From: Aplectana chamaeleonis
Taxonomy: Eukaryota; Nematoda; Chromadorea; Rhabditida; Cosmocercidae
Direction of reading: 5' to 3'
DNA: 64,000 bases
NCBI GenBank assembly: GCA_029168955.1
Contig: JAPDOI010000039.1
Coordinates: forward strand, 868,001-932,000
The notes under the pieces were generated by a model. It was not told where the DNA came from. It searched no databases and saw only the letters and a list, made by a program, of their open reading frames with translations. The stretch's first letter is position 1. The number at the start of each line of letters is the position of its first letter. The translations under genes were made by a program, and so were the position numbers. This document shows, in pieces, positions 11,455-21,776 of this stretch.

Positions 11455-11780
11455 ATAAAAAATTTGGGGTTGGGGTATCCTTACATATGTGAAGATACCC
11501 TAACCCCACTTTTTTAATCATATTTTCTTCTATTAGAGGTATGTACACCTTTAATAGAAGTACACAAAAAAGGGAGGGGTGAGTATCAGAAGTACACCCT
11601 CTTTTTAAAATATACCTCTATTAGTAGCACATTTCAAAATAAGACAAGGAATACAAATCTAGATCCTTAAACAGTTTTACGGCTCAGAAAAGGACTATAA
11701 TATTAATGAGTGGGCACTCGATGAGTTAATCGGACTTGAATAGCCGTCTTTTCATCGTTGTTGCTCGCATAAATCATAGT
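11455..11780. repeat. Interspersed repeat with hairpin, copy 1
   Basis: 11462-11514 folds as a hairpin (GGGGTATC arms around ACATATGTG). It is followed by TATTAGAGGTA / TACCTCTATTA inverted copies (11531 and 11610), then a block with TTTTACGGCTCAGAAAAGGA and AAATCATAGTG. The last block recurs at 58378-58630 with the TAGAAGTAC motifs on the other side. No coding content. Confidence 0.5.
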
Positions 11781-12413
11781 GGGGTCTGCGGACCACATGA
11801 GGTGTTTCGTCCTCCCTAACGTCCATCACGCCTCTCAGTCTGGACGTATTGTCTGGCAACAACTGCAGAAAGCCTCATCACTTGAAGAGAATCCAAAGGG
11901 AGGGCGACTCGAATACGCCTGCGTCAATTTGCAGTCAGATTGGAGGGCGATAAGCGATTTTGGTGTTTTTTCGTCGATAAATTTAAATGATAAAAATAAC
12001 CTTTCGTGAGTAGAGAACAGTGGTTGAGCTTGTGTTCTCTAAAGGGAATTCTGAAGGAGGAAGCCCTTCTGTGTTGAGGAGCTACATACCAGATTATATG
12101 GCATGTGTTTGTATCATGTAGGATTGTGTCTACAGAATATCAGGGGTGCGGGAAGCCCCTCTTTTCTTCTGTCACACATGTCACAGTCTACATTCGGTTG
12201 TCCTCTAAAAAAACTGCTCGTTGGTCCATGAAGACCAATCGATGTTTTGTTGATTAGGGCCGATTATAAAATTGCTCGAATGGATCATGCGCTCACCGAA
12301 CTTTTCAACCATTGGAAGTTCTTTGATTAACTCTTTCGCATCGATATAATCCCTGAGAGGCGCACTATGAGTTCATGATTTTTAGGAGCTGTTCTCGCCG
12401 AATCGGCGATTAT

Positions 12414-12440
12414 CTCTCCAGCCGCGAAGCGGCTGGAGAG
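12414..12440. repeat. Perfect 12-bp hairpin with GAA loop
   Basis: Arms CTCTCCAGCCGC and GCGGCTGGAGAG are perfectly complementary around a GAA triloop, giving a GCGAAGC core. A second small palindrome (TCGCCGAATCGGCGA) sits 7 bp upstream. It is not followed by a T tract, so a Pol III terminator is unlikely. Confidence 0.75.
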
Positions 12441-12935
12441 GTTTGGTTTTGCCTACGCCTTGTGATCACTTCTAATTTTGTAGTTGGAATCCCTGCAAAG
12501 ATGTGTGGCAGTGTGCTACATCGGCATTTCGAAGAAGTCTCGTGCAGACTCAGTTTCGCCGACTACAAACTTTGCATTTCAGATTTCTTTTATCATGAAT
12601 GCTGCGACCATGTTGGACCAACGGCTGCGACCATGTTGTTAGTGAAATAGCCGAGAAAGAATCAAGCAAGAATAGGTAGCTGAACCGACGGCGGCGTTCT
12701 GATCCGAATCTGCCTCAAGAATGCGTATTATACTTCCCTTGGAGAACATTCATTTTTGGCTGTTTCGCAGCGAGCATTATTTGACGACTATTCCGCTGCG
12801 ACCAGTTATGTTCCGACCAAATCTCGGAAAGCAGGCAATTTGTGGCTATTAATCGGAAATTGCTCGGCCAAATTTCTAAGAGCCCGTACCCGTAGAGTAG
12901 TACGCCAGCAAAGACATCGCACTTAACCATTGCTG

Positions 12936-12981
12936 TCAGCAGCAGCTGCTGCTAAGAACTAGCTGCAGCAGCTGCTGACAA
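12936..12981. repeat. CAG/CTG hairpin
   Basis: GTCAGCAGCAGCTGCTGC and GCAGCAGCTGCTGAC form a near-perfect inverted repeat around a short AAGAACTA spacer. Confidence 0.75.
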
Positions 12982-13027
12982 CGAGGGGTTGATTGAATTC
13001 GATCCCTGCCCTGGGATGCTACCCCGA

Positions 13028-13420
13028 CTTTGAGAAAATTCGCCGCGTCAGTGCCGGTACCGCGACCCTCGGCTGTGCCGCGATAGTTCCGTGTACTGCC
13101 CTGTGTGGTAAAACGAAATTGTCTCCGGTTCAGTTAACCAAGTTTGGAATACATTCCGTATTTCCTTGGGCGCAAAAACGGCGGTAACCTCTGTCCTTAT
13201 CGGACCGAGGACCTAACAACCGCAGGTGCGTATTTTTGCTCTTAGGTCTCCCTAGTTGTATGATAATTCCTAAACAACCTACTATGAGACACTTTTACTA
13301 TGAGACACTTTTACACAGCCGCGGCTCCATTATGGTGCCGCTCCGTCACCGCGGGAGTGCCGTTTCGGTGCCTGTAGGCGCCGAAGCGGCACTATCGCGG
13401 AGCCGCAGTTTCTCTCAGAG
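13028..13420. mobile_element. GC-rich MITE J, copy 2
   Basis: Begins CTTTGAGAAAATTCGCCGCG and ends with the complement of CTCTGAGAGAAACTGCGGCT, diverged versions of the 1689-1990 termini. The interior has CCGCGAT/ATCGCGG subterminal repeats and shares CTGTGTGGTA.AACGA with the copy at 20230. No ORF. Confidence 0.65.
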
Positions 13421-13657
13421 TATTGTGCCGGAGTGCGGGCGCACGGTTCGCGATAAAAACAATTGTTGAGTTCTTCTCATTAGAGTGTAGATTTGGTCAT
13501 CTCTGAATTAATTTAAGGTTAAAAGTGGAACTTTTCGAGAAAAACGCTCGAAAATAAGGTAGAACGACTAACTGCAGGCGTCAGCACGCCCCTCAATTAA
13601 AGAGATTTTCATGAATGCTTATCCGTCTCTAGCATTCTCTAGAAGTATTCAGAAATT

Positions 13658-13667
13658 ACTTATTTAC

Positions 13668-13738
<71 letters not shown>

Positions 13739-13832
13739 TTAGAATGCACGCTAAAGTGCGTCGAAACAAATTATTTATTTATTTATTTATTTATTAGAAT
13801 GCACGCTAAAGTGCGTCGAAAAAAATTAGTAT
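13658..13832 (+). repeat. (TTTA)n with duplicated 28-bp tail
   Basis: Two TTTA runs (13658-13740 and 13771-13795). Each is followed by AGAATGCACGCTAAAGTGCG and TCGAAA, a tandem duplication of run plus tail. Confidence 0.9.
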
Positions 13833-13919
13833 GTATAACAATCAAATCAAACAAATGCAGTGTCGAGAACAGAAACATAAAAGTAATTAATATACAACCA
13901 GATTGACTAAAAAAGAAGC

Positions 13920-14398
13920 TTAAAGGCACAGTCCACCCTCAGAGGTAATTTTTGATATTTTGGTCCGGTCGCCGTCTATAGCAACCCTGCCAAGCGCGAA
14001 ATCTCAATTCGCTCAAATAAGCGAGAAGAAGCCAGGAAAAAAGTCGGCCACACCCCTTGAAAGAAAAATGGGTAACGCCCACTGCCAGGTTTCCGACCTC
14101 AATAGGGAAGAGACGCGCGAATGATTTTATTCAAAACCTATGTTCTTCGATTTGTTTTTGGTCTGGCTTTATATTGTGGCCTGCTCCAGAACAATGGGTG
14201 AGACGACGAGAAAATACAGGCTCGGGACATCTCGTCCGCGACTTCTAGCTCTTAAAAATCGAGATTTTTGAGGAGCCGTAACTCTGTTCGTAGTGAGTTC
14301 TGAGCGATTCTAGAGACACCATTGTGATCAGCGAGAAATTTTCTCCAAGATAGAAAGAAACACGAAAAATCGATTTTGAGGTTGGACTGTGGCTTTAA
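13920..14398. mobile_element. TTAA element, subfamily E (479 bp)
   Basis: Starts TTAAAGGCACAGTCCACCCTC and ends with its complement (GTTGGACTGTGGCTTTAA). Flanking TTAA at both ends. The interior shares GAGG..CCGTAACTC with subfamily B, suggesting common ancestry. Related copies at 33297-33571 (shortened) and 57581-58060. Confidence 0.8.
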
Positions 14399-14596
14399 AG
14401 CAAGCTAAGCTTCTCGCCCGCGAAAACAGTGTTTCTATTTGAAAGATCTGACGTTTTGATTATAAGCTCGTCGAAAATCAGTGACCATTCACTTAGAGAA
14501 AACATTGTGTTGAGTAAGATCCGTAGCAGCCAACAGTTTTTGGGGTTCTAAAAGGGATGGCTAATTGAGAAAATAAATAGAAACAAATAGAGCAAT

Positions 14597-15039
14597 AGGG
14601 TCAGGGTACGCGATAAAATCGGTTGTTGTGCCTTCTTCATGGAATGGTAGATCTTGCCATCACCAAAGGCGAAATAAGTAAAAAGTTGCATAGAAAACGT
14701 TCAGGAACAAATTACTGCTTGGTGTCCTCCTGCCCCCAATCAACGAGATTTCTATACAAGCCTGTTTTGTTAACTTTTATTTTGCTTCCAAAGTCATATT
14801 GGAGCACTTCTTGAGACCACTGACTACTTTAAGAGCAAAATACCATTAAAGGCGGATAAACAAGCAGTAAAGAAAATCTCGTTAATTTGGGGGCCGGCCG
14901 CCACCTGTAATTAGCCGTTGTACCTTGTTTCTGAGAGAAATTTCTGGGTGTTTTCACTTATTTTTACTTTTTTTGATGAGGACATCTACATTCTCATGAA
15001 GAGAGCTCAAAAAACTTTTATCGCGAACACTGCCTTTAG
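14597..15039. mobile_element. Subfamily D element, copy 2
   Basis: Runs from GGGTACGCGATAAAATCGG to TTTATCGCGAACACTGCC. Inner blocks GGTAGATCTTGCCATCACC and ATGAGGACATCTACATTCTC are inverted relative to each other, as in the copy at 58.8-59.2 kb. Nested in 13436-15137. Confidence 0.5.
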
Positions 15040-15530
15040 AAAGCAAAATAACAGATGGCAACACTGGCATTTATAGAAATCTCGATAACTGGAGGCCAGC
15101 GGATACTAAGCAATGACTTATTGCAAACCCTGTCTTTAACAGCAATCGTACAGTTGAGCACAAATAATACCTCTCAAAGAACTAAATATGCTGCGCTGCT
15201 CCACAGAGCTGGATTTCGTTGATTTTTTCTCAATTTTTTCTAATTTTTGCAATGGAGGGCTCTGACACGTTTTCGCTGTTTTTGTCGACCCTATCCCCTC
15301 CAGCATCTGCCAGCTTAGTGTGCCACACTGGAACCTCAAGAACGAGATTTATCGTGGACCGTGCCTTCAAAGGCGGCACACACGCTCGTATATATGGTAG
15401 AGATAACTACTGAAATATAATGGTATGGCTTAGAACACAACGCCTACGCATTTTGAAGTGTTAAAAACGACCCACAATGACACTACACGAGTAAGAAATT
15501 GGCACCACCCCTGTATTTCTCCGCCCCTTG

Positions 15531-16791
15531 TACCAGGTTGTCTAATAATTCTTGTCCGAAAATTTCACCATTTTTAATTTTTTTTCAACTTCATTGAAAA
15601 ACAAGTCTAATCAACAATATAATCACCACAGTTATCCACAACAGTGGCCCATCGATTGGGCAGGTCGCCGATGCCCTTCGATCAGAACTCCGGGGGCTGC
15701 GACTCGAAGAAGTCCGCGTTGTCGAATTTGAGGTTGTCGTAGTTGGTGAATTTTCTTCCTGCCAAATCGTGCTTCAGCGGGCGGAGCAAGTGGTAGTCGG
15801 AGGGGGGCGAGGTCCGGGAAAAACGGCGGATGGGCAACCGTCTCCCAGCCGAGCGTCGCCAACTTCTGCTGGGCCTCCTTCACCACGTGGGGGCGCGTGT
15901 TGTCCTGCAGCAGGTGGACCGAGGCCCGTCGTGAACGCTTTTCTCGGATGGCGGCGGCTAGTTTCTCGAGCTGATCGGTGTAGATGGATGCGGTGACCGT
16001 CCTGCCTTGCGGGAGCAGCTCGAAGTACAGCATGCCCTTGGTGTCCCACCAGCAGCAGAGCATGATCTTCAGCTGGTGCAGGTCGGCTTTCGGCGTCGTC
16101 GACGGCTCTTCTCCGCGCGGGATCCAGACGGCACGGCGGGCGACGTTGTTGTAGAGAACCCAGCTCTAAAACCCCAGTGACCAGGTCCTCGAGAAACTCC
16201 TTGCGATGCGGACGAAGGAAGAGGGACTGGCAGACGGCCACGCGGCTCTGCTTGTTGGCTTCCGTCCGACGGTGGGGGATCCAACGAGCCAGAACTTTGT
16301 GGTAGCCGAGTAAGTTGAGTCGATTGTGGATGGTGGACTTGCTGCAGCAGAGCGTCGTCGCCAGTTCACGGGTGGTGGCTTCCGGCTTCTTCTTGATGCA
16401 GCGACGGACTTCGTCGTCATCCACCGTAGAAGGCCTCCCGCTGTGCCCCTGACCTCGAGGCTCGCGTCGCCGCTCTCGAAACGATTGAACCAGCGGATGA
16501 CTGTGCGTTGGGACACTGCATCCTCCTTGCACGCTCTGCAAATGTTGGCGACCGCGGTGCCCGTGTCGTTGCCCAGCAGCCACTCGTAGTACACGAACGT
16601 ACGAATTCGACCTTTGTCCATTTTAGCTTGTACTGGTAGCTAGACGTGGCGACTGCGCCTTATATACCCCTAGCGTAGAACTTTGGAGAACTTTCTAGAA
16701 GGTTCTTACACTTGCCTGATATTATAACACTTCTAAGGAAAATTATAGAAATTTGAAAATTTTCGGACAGGAATCATTGGACGGCCTGGTA
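15531..16791 (-). mobile_element. Mariner element 1 (about 1.26 kb)
   Basis: Bounded by TA on both sides. Terminal inverted repeats of about 30 bp start CCAGGTTGTCTAATAATTCT on the left and CCAGGCCGTCCAATGATTCC (reverse strand) on the right. The length and single transposase on the minus strand fit a mariner. It is inserted into a subfamily C element. A deleted sister copy is at 42998-43817. Confidence 0.92.
15607..16621 (-). pseudogene. Mariner transposase, frameshifted
   Basis: The N-terminus starts MDKGRIRTFVYYEWLLGNDT and contains the HTH region (VSQRTVIRWFNRFESGD, then GRPSTVDDDEVRRCI after a shift near 16450). KWIPHR-like spacing and the D,D34D catalytic core follow: WWDTKGMLYFELLPQG, LLQDNTRPHV (second Asp) and HPPFFPDLAP (third Asp). 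The remainder (DYHLF and the C-terminus) is displaced by another shift. Mariner transposases are about 340 residues, and the full span here fits that. The pattern resembles the Hsmar1/cecropia group known from hookworms. At least three frameshifts make it inactive. GC-rich codon use contrasts with the AT-rich surroundings, consistent with a recent arrival. Confidence 0.85.
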
Positions 16792-17160
16792 TTTGCTGTC
16801 CTCCTCCAAAACAGAAGTGCTGGGCCACTCTCACTGACGGCGACGTGTTTGGATGGTACCATGAGTACGAAAAGTAAACTACACAAATCGATCACGGTGG
16901 GAATGGCCCAGTACCCCTGTTTTAGAGGAAAAGGCAATTACAGGGGGCGGATAAATACAGGGGCGAGCCTAACTTCTTATTCGTGTGCAGGCATTGTGGG
17001 TCGTTTTTGACGCCTCAGAATGTGTAGGCATTGCGTTCTTACTCATACCATTCTATTTCCGTAGTTATCCCAATACGAGCATGTATGGTGCCCTGAAACG
17101 AAACTGCCGAAACTCTTTTCGAATGTTTATACTCTCATAGGTGAATTTCAACATAAAGTC

Positions 17161-17304
17161 TTGTGCGCTGTTTATACTTCCACCGCCGCGCGGCGCGGCA
17201 CCATACATTTCCGTAATATTGATCAGGTGGCGCGGCGCGATCGATATTACAAAAATGCACTGTGCCGCCCCGCTCGGCGGCGGGAGTGTAAACGACCCCT
17301 TACA
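17161..17304. mobile_element. Hairpin MITE L, copy 1 (about 144 bp)
   Basis: GTTTATACTTCCACCGCCGC and GGCGGGAGTGTAAAC form an inverted repeat, with a second inner GATC-containing pair. The sister copy at 19807-19949 has cleaner ends. No coding content. Confidence 0.65.
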
Positions 17305-17656
17305 TGGAATGCAATGCCCCTCGAGTTCCGAAAACAAATTGCGCCAAGTTTTGATTCTATAGGTGACGCACGTACATAAGACGTTGAGACGTTCAAAAGT
17401 GAGTGTTCCTTAACTTTTGTCGACTTATGCATATTGACCTCGAATTTTTCAGACCAATGGACATAGCGCCTAGTCATCGGCAGCGTGGCAATGATAGTAT
17501 ATATTTCTTCGATATAGTTTGTATAGTTGAGAAACACTACATCGAGTCGAACCCCGCGGGACAGGGGTACTCTAGATCTCGGAGCGAAAATCCCATGATT
17601 TCAAACGCGCGGGTGCGCGTACTCTGCTTCATCCATCATTGCCCTCCAATCGTCTC

Positions 17657-18110
17657 TTAAAGGCAGTGTACCCGATAAATTTCACTTCCAATATCTCCAC
17701 GGTTTACGGAATGTCTGGTGCCCTATATAGCAAGGCATGCTTAAAAAGGACACGAAAGACGCGTTTTTGAGCCAAAATAGGCCTTCCCTTGTATACGTTG
17801 ATTTTTGAGCAAAGAGGAACTGACCGCTAGAAGGATGATACCTATCAGTGCAATGAAGCAAACAGCTCACTTATCAGCACTCTCTTCACTTGATCTTTCT
17901 TATAATCTGAGTCTTCATTTGTTCCTTTCGATGGGCGGATCTGGGGCACGGGGCGTGTCTGGGCACCAAAACGCTTGTTTGCAGCCGTTATTTTGCCGCT
18001 CCTGGCTCGTTTTCTACCGTTCTTTCGACACTGGGAGCCTAGGATCCTTCTTGCCAATCATTTCACTGTGAAAAGTCAACGAGGATGATCATCGTGAACG
18101 CTGCCTTTAA
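17657..18110. mobile_element. TTAA element, subfamily F (454 bp)
   Basis: Starts TTAAAGGCAGTGTACCCGAT and ends ATCATCGTGAACGCTGCCTTTAA, with TTAA flanks on both sides. The same subfamily, in opposite orientation, is at 62917-63358. It includes TATATAGCAAGGCATGCTTA and GATCTGGGGCACGGGGCGTG. No ORF of transposase type. Confidence 0.88.
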
Positions 18111-18139
18111 CTCTCTCCGTCCAAGTTCACTGCAGATCA

Positions 18140-18910
18140 TTCAAAAAAATTTCCCACAAGCAGTATATGAAGCAAGCCGAAGGGCAAAATGAGGATCCTG
18201 AGCAAGGTACATATTAGAGCAAGCTGATCCTGACACGCCTGTTAGAATATACGCAAAAGGCGGAAGCTTCTACATACTTTCACCCTTAAAACTGAGTGCA
18301 TATTGAATCGATGCGAATCAATATCAAATATTGACTCGAAATACAGAAGCAGACAGCAGGCATTGTGTTGCAGTTGAGAAAAGACTGATTCAGGCTAAAC
18401 ACGTCCGTTTGGAAGCCGACCCACAAGGCATTAAAGAACGAAGTAACGTCTGAAGCGAGACTTTGCGCCACAGTTCCAATAAGAGTTCAGAGTCGAATCA
18501 TGATTACCGGAAATTTGAAATTAAATCTGAAAGTAAATAGAGCGGCGAGACTCACATTAGAGAGCCCCTGAAATACTTAAGGGTTGGCTTCAAATGAATT
18601 GCGTATGCCGCGAGGGAGGGAAAAACGACCGCGTTGAAGGAAGAAGTGACTAGGATTCACCTGGATTCTTTTCACTTGAAGCACAAACATCCTTATTTGA
18701 ATTCAAATCCTAGCCTGTGTGAAACTTAACATCACTACTTTCAAAAGAGACATCTCGAGTGAATGAGGGTAAACACGCCTTTTTCAGGAATACTTTTCAT
18801 AGATTTGACGTGCTTCGGAGGAGCAGTGAGGATGGAATCGCTACGAGCTAACATTCTCAGGACAGGTGCGCCACCTTTAACGAGAGCTTCTGGACTGACA
18901 AATGTGTAGT
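18140..18910. other. Exon-like block, strand unresolved
   Basis: Not part of any repeat I recognise, and several short frames look protein-like. On the plus strand: RHCVAVEKRLIQAKHVRLEA (about 18360-18420); REGKTTALKEEVTRIHL (about 18612-18662); and, after a TTTTTCAG acceptor at 18780-18787, a frame with RMESLRANILRTGAPPL ending at a stop near 18909. The antisense strand is also open in places (for example LRMLARSDSILTAPPK). I cannot choose a strand or product. Confidence 0.25.
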
Positions 18911-18951
18911 CATTTGGCCAATTTTAGTCTAACGAGTGCGGCGTTCGCAAC

Positions 18952-19080
18952 AGGGATGTGCGGCAATTGCCGTTTGCCGTTTGCCATTTGCCGTTTGCCG
19001 GCCATTTTCGGGACTTTTGTGCCGTTTGTCGTTTGCCGAAGTTTGTGTTGTTTTTCCGGCAAAACTCGGCAAAACATCGG
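18952..19080. repeat. TTTGCCG heptamer repeat
   Basis: Several tandem copies of GTTTGCC/TTTGCCG follow GGGATGTGCGGCAA. A related patch in inverse layout at 21555-21650 ends TTGCCGCACATCC. Confidence 0.65.
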
Positions 19081-19669
19081 AAAACGTCACCTATGCTCAC
19101 GGCCATGAAGGCACAAGGGTTGAGTCGATTCTCCGTTGATCGCTAAACCGTTACCCGGGAATTTTGACTAATCCGTTTCCCACTTCGCCGCCTGGCCATT
19201 TCTGAGCAAGATAAGGGATTAAAATCTATTCATAATCTCACTATATGTATTCTGCTATGCAAGCGTGCATGTGTGGACGCGTGAGTGAAGCACTCTTGAT
19301 GGATTCTGACTCCGAGCTTACAGATAGATACAAACTCTGGAGCGGATCTAGTGGGCTCTCAGTTTCGGTTATCACCAACAACGGAGCGGTGGGCCTTGGA
19401 GAAAAATGACATGTCATAAGAATGCTTTGATGAGAAAGCGACCGCTCGCTGCTGGTGGTGGTCAAAGTCGAGTGCACACTAGAATTGCCCAAGGGGCCGT
19501 TTGCATATTTCCTTCGGGGGGGGGGGGGCAGCTCATACGTATCAAATGCCCATCTATACCGTGTGAAAACAGGGGGTAGCTAGAGATAAGCATGAAAAAA
19601 TTTGCGGTTTTGGGCTAACAAACCTTTAAAAACATGCTTGATTCTCGACCGGCGTTTTGGTAGGGCCAT
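19081..19669. other. No gene supported; G12 run
   Basis: The minus strand is open from 19492 to 19241 with a Ser/Leu-rich translation but no recognisable domain. A homopolymer of 12 G lies near 19517-19528. Otherwise nothing. Confidence 0.3.
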
Positions 19670-20040
19670 TTCGAGACGATTATAAATTGCCAACGACACA
19701 TAATTCTCACGGTAAACAAATTTCATGATACCCAACTAGTAAAGGGTAGGGTATAATGAGTAGGGAACCAGGCTCACCGGTGATAAAGGTATCACGATGT
19801 CGGGCCTTAGGAGTCGTTTATACTTCCGCCGCCGAGCAGCGCAACGAAGTGCATTCCTATAATATCGATCGTGCGGCGCCGCTTGATCAATACCGTAGGA
19901 TTGCACTTCGCCGCGCCGCTCGGCGGCAGAAGCATAAACGACCCCCTAAACATGTAAACTGTAGTAAGAAAAACTTCTACACTTTCGTGAGAATTTTGGG
20001 CAGTTGGCAAATTATAAACTTGTCCAACTCGAGCTGCGAT
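19670..20040. mobile_element. Foldback element, short cousin
   Basis: GACGATTATAAATTGCCAAC with CTCACGGTAAAC at the left pairs with GTGAGAATTTT and GTTGGCAAATTATAAAC at the right. The same arms bound the larger palindrome at 29940-30545. Here the centre is occupied by hairpin MITE L (19807-19949). Confidence 0.55.
19807..19949. mobile_element. Hairpin MITE L, copy 2 (143 bp)
   Basis: TTAGGAGTCGTTTATACTTC and GCATAAACGACCCCCTAA are imperfect inverted termini. The inner GCCGCCGAGC / GCTCGGCGGC arms extend the hairpin. Confidence 0.75.
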
Positions 20041-20229
20041 GCGACAGTACTGAACTGTTACTAATGAAGACTACCTTTTACGGTACACTGCTATCCCCAC
20101 AACCCTCCCCTTACCACAGAGCAAGGAGAAGGTTGAGAGGAAGCGACCACACTTATCATAATTTTTTAAAAATATTTTGGTGTAGCTAAAAGAAGCAGGA
20201 AGAATTCGTGGGATACACGTAGGTAGGTA

Positions 20230-20845
20230 CTCTGAGAAAGTTTGCCGCGGCAGTACCAAAAGGTACCACGACCCTCCACTGTGCCGCGATAGTTCCATGG
20301 TAGTACCTCAGCGGCTCCGTGATGATTAGTGTGCGGTGGAGATTATGTTGCAGTGTCTCGAGGGTCGCCAACACCAGCGACATCACTGCGACAATACCGC
20401 GACAGTTCCGTGTTAGAACCGTACGGGCTCCGAGAGGATGCATCAGCGAACCCGCGTCGACTAAGATGCACTGCTCTGTGTGGTAGAACGAGTTTTTCAC
20501 CAGTTCAATAGCCCAAGTTTGAGAGACATCCCGTAGCTCCTATGTCGAAATAACGGGGCTACCCTCTGTCCCTATCAGACAGAAGACGTAGGCACCTCAG
20601 GTGTATATTTTTGTTAACAGGCCCAGCCAGTTGTATTATGACTCATTTTATATGAGTTACTTGCAGTCTATGCTATTTTTGTGAAACGCGGCCACCGATC
20701 GCGGAACCGCAGCGGCACTACCGCGGACCCGCAGCAACACTATCGCGCGGCTGTCCTGACATTGCCGCTGCGACTCCGCGATAGTGCCGCTTTGATGCCT
20801 GTAGGAGGCCAAGCGGCTTTCTCGCGAAGCCGCAGCGGCGACTAC
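20230..20845. mobile_element. GC-rich MITE J, copy 3
   Basis: The left end CTCTGAGAAAGTTTGCCGCG matches the other copies. The right end is degenerate. The interior shares GTGCCGCGATAGTTCC and CTGTGTGGTA with the 13028 copy and has multiple GCGGCACTA/TAGTGCCGC repeats (20700-20840). Confidence 0.6.
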
Positions 20846-20914
20846 TTTGATTCCCATAGGGTTCCAAATGTCTTGTTTTTGTTCATCTGATGCCTTGAAT
20901 TGGAACTATTCCCT

Positions 20915-21449
20915 TTAAAGGCAGTGGTCGCGATTGCATATGCTTGCCTTCTTTTCCTCTCTAAAACATTTTCTGGGTTTAGAGTAGAAGTACGAACGAG
21001 AAAAAATCGCGATAAAGCCGTTGTTTCGGACCAAGTTTGAAGCCTGAACTTTCTTGTCTCTTTAGGATGGACGAGCGCACTCCACATCATCGGCATCGAT
21101 GATCTCTAATATCAAGAACAGCAGCTGGCTTGAAGTTGAATTTCAATCAATGAACATTATCCTTCGGACTCATCTAGTCAAAAACACTGACTGGAGCGCT
21201 TGTTTTCATTGTTCAACTGTTGTTATTGGGTAAATTTGCATTTATTCCTTCCTCTGAATTCCGATGATTTTTGACTGCTCGGCATGAGACTGTGACCTTT
21301 TTGGACAGCGCTGTGCACGTGTGCCCTAGAAGCTCTAATTCTGGCCCGTTTTTCACCGCGCTACCTGCATAGTTTTTCAGCTGTTTTCGACCTGAAATGG
21401 TTTTTGTAGTTTTTTCGATAACGTTTTTCATCGCGACCACTGCCTTTAA
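20915..21449. mobile_element. TTAA element, subfamily I (535 bp)
   Basis: Starts TTAAAGGCAGTGGTCGCGAT and ends ATCGCGACCACTGCCTTTAA. TTAA flanks on both sides. Collinear with the nested copy at 39847-40402. No ORF. Confidence 0.88.
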
Positions 21450-21776
21450 ATGGAATTATTAGACTGTTGGCATAAGTATGTGAAAAAAAGAGAAAAAAAG
21501 TAGAGCGGCACATGTGAATAAATTTTGGGTCAATCTAAGGGATGACATTTTTTCCCGTTTGCCCATTTCCGTTTGCTGTTTGCCGGCCGTTTTTCAGATT
21601 TTTTTGCCGATTGAAGTTTCCGAATTCTCAAAATCGTTTGCCGCACATCCTTGGTTCGCAATCCCAATAGTCAGCGGGGTTTCGATCCCGAACGACGAAG
21701 AACTGCCTTGTCAAACTACTAGACAGGAAATTCAAATTACAAAGGCGATCAAAGTTTGTATTGACCATGCTAACAA

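Larger units (their letters stand above)
13436..15137. mobile_element. Subfamily D element, interrupted
   Basis: The left part (13436-13660) and right part (15040-15137, ending TTGCAAACCCTGTCTTTAA) match in order the two halves of the element at 58762-59227. Between them lie a TTTA microsatellite, a subfamily E element (13920-14398) and a second subfamily D copy (14597-15039). This nested reading is inferred from the order of matching blocks. Confidence 0.5.
15367..17097. mobile_element. Subfamily C element split by mariner
   Basis: Left end CAAAGGCGGCACACACGCTC; right end ACGAGCATGTATGGTGCC. Internal inverted blocks CACCCCTGTATTT / AAATACAGGGG flank the mariner and recur at 57309-57452. The element is diverged and its TTAA flanks are decayed (TTCA and CTGA). 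Mariner 1 inserted at its centre. Confidence 0.65.

Noticed and set aside
12414..12440. Intrinsic transcription terminator
   Set aside because: No T tract follows, and bacterial-type termination is not expected in this genome.
15769..16589. Plus-strand and alternate-frame proteins at 15.6-16.6 kb
   Set aside because: Antisense or shifted readings of the GC-rich mariner transposase.
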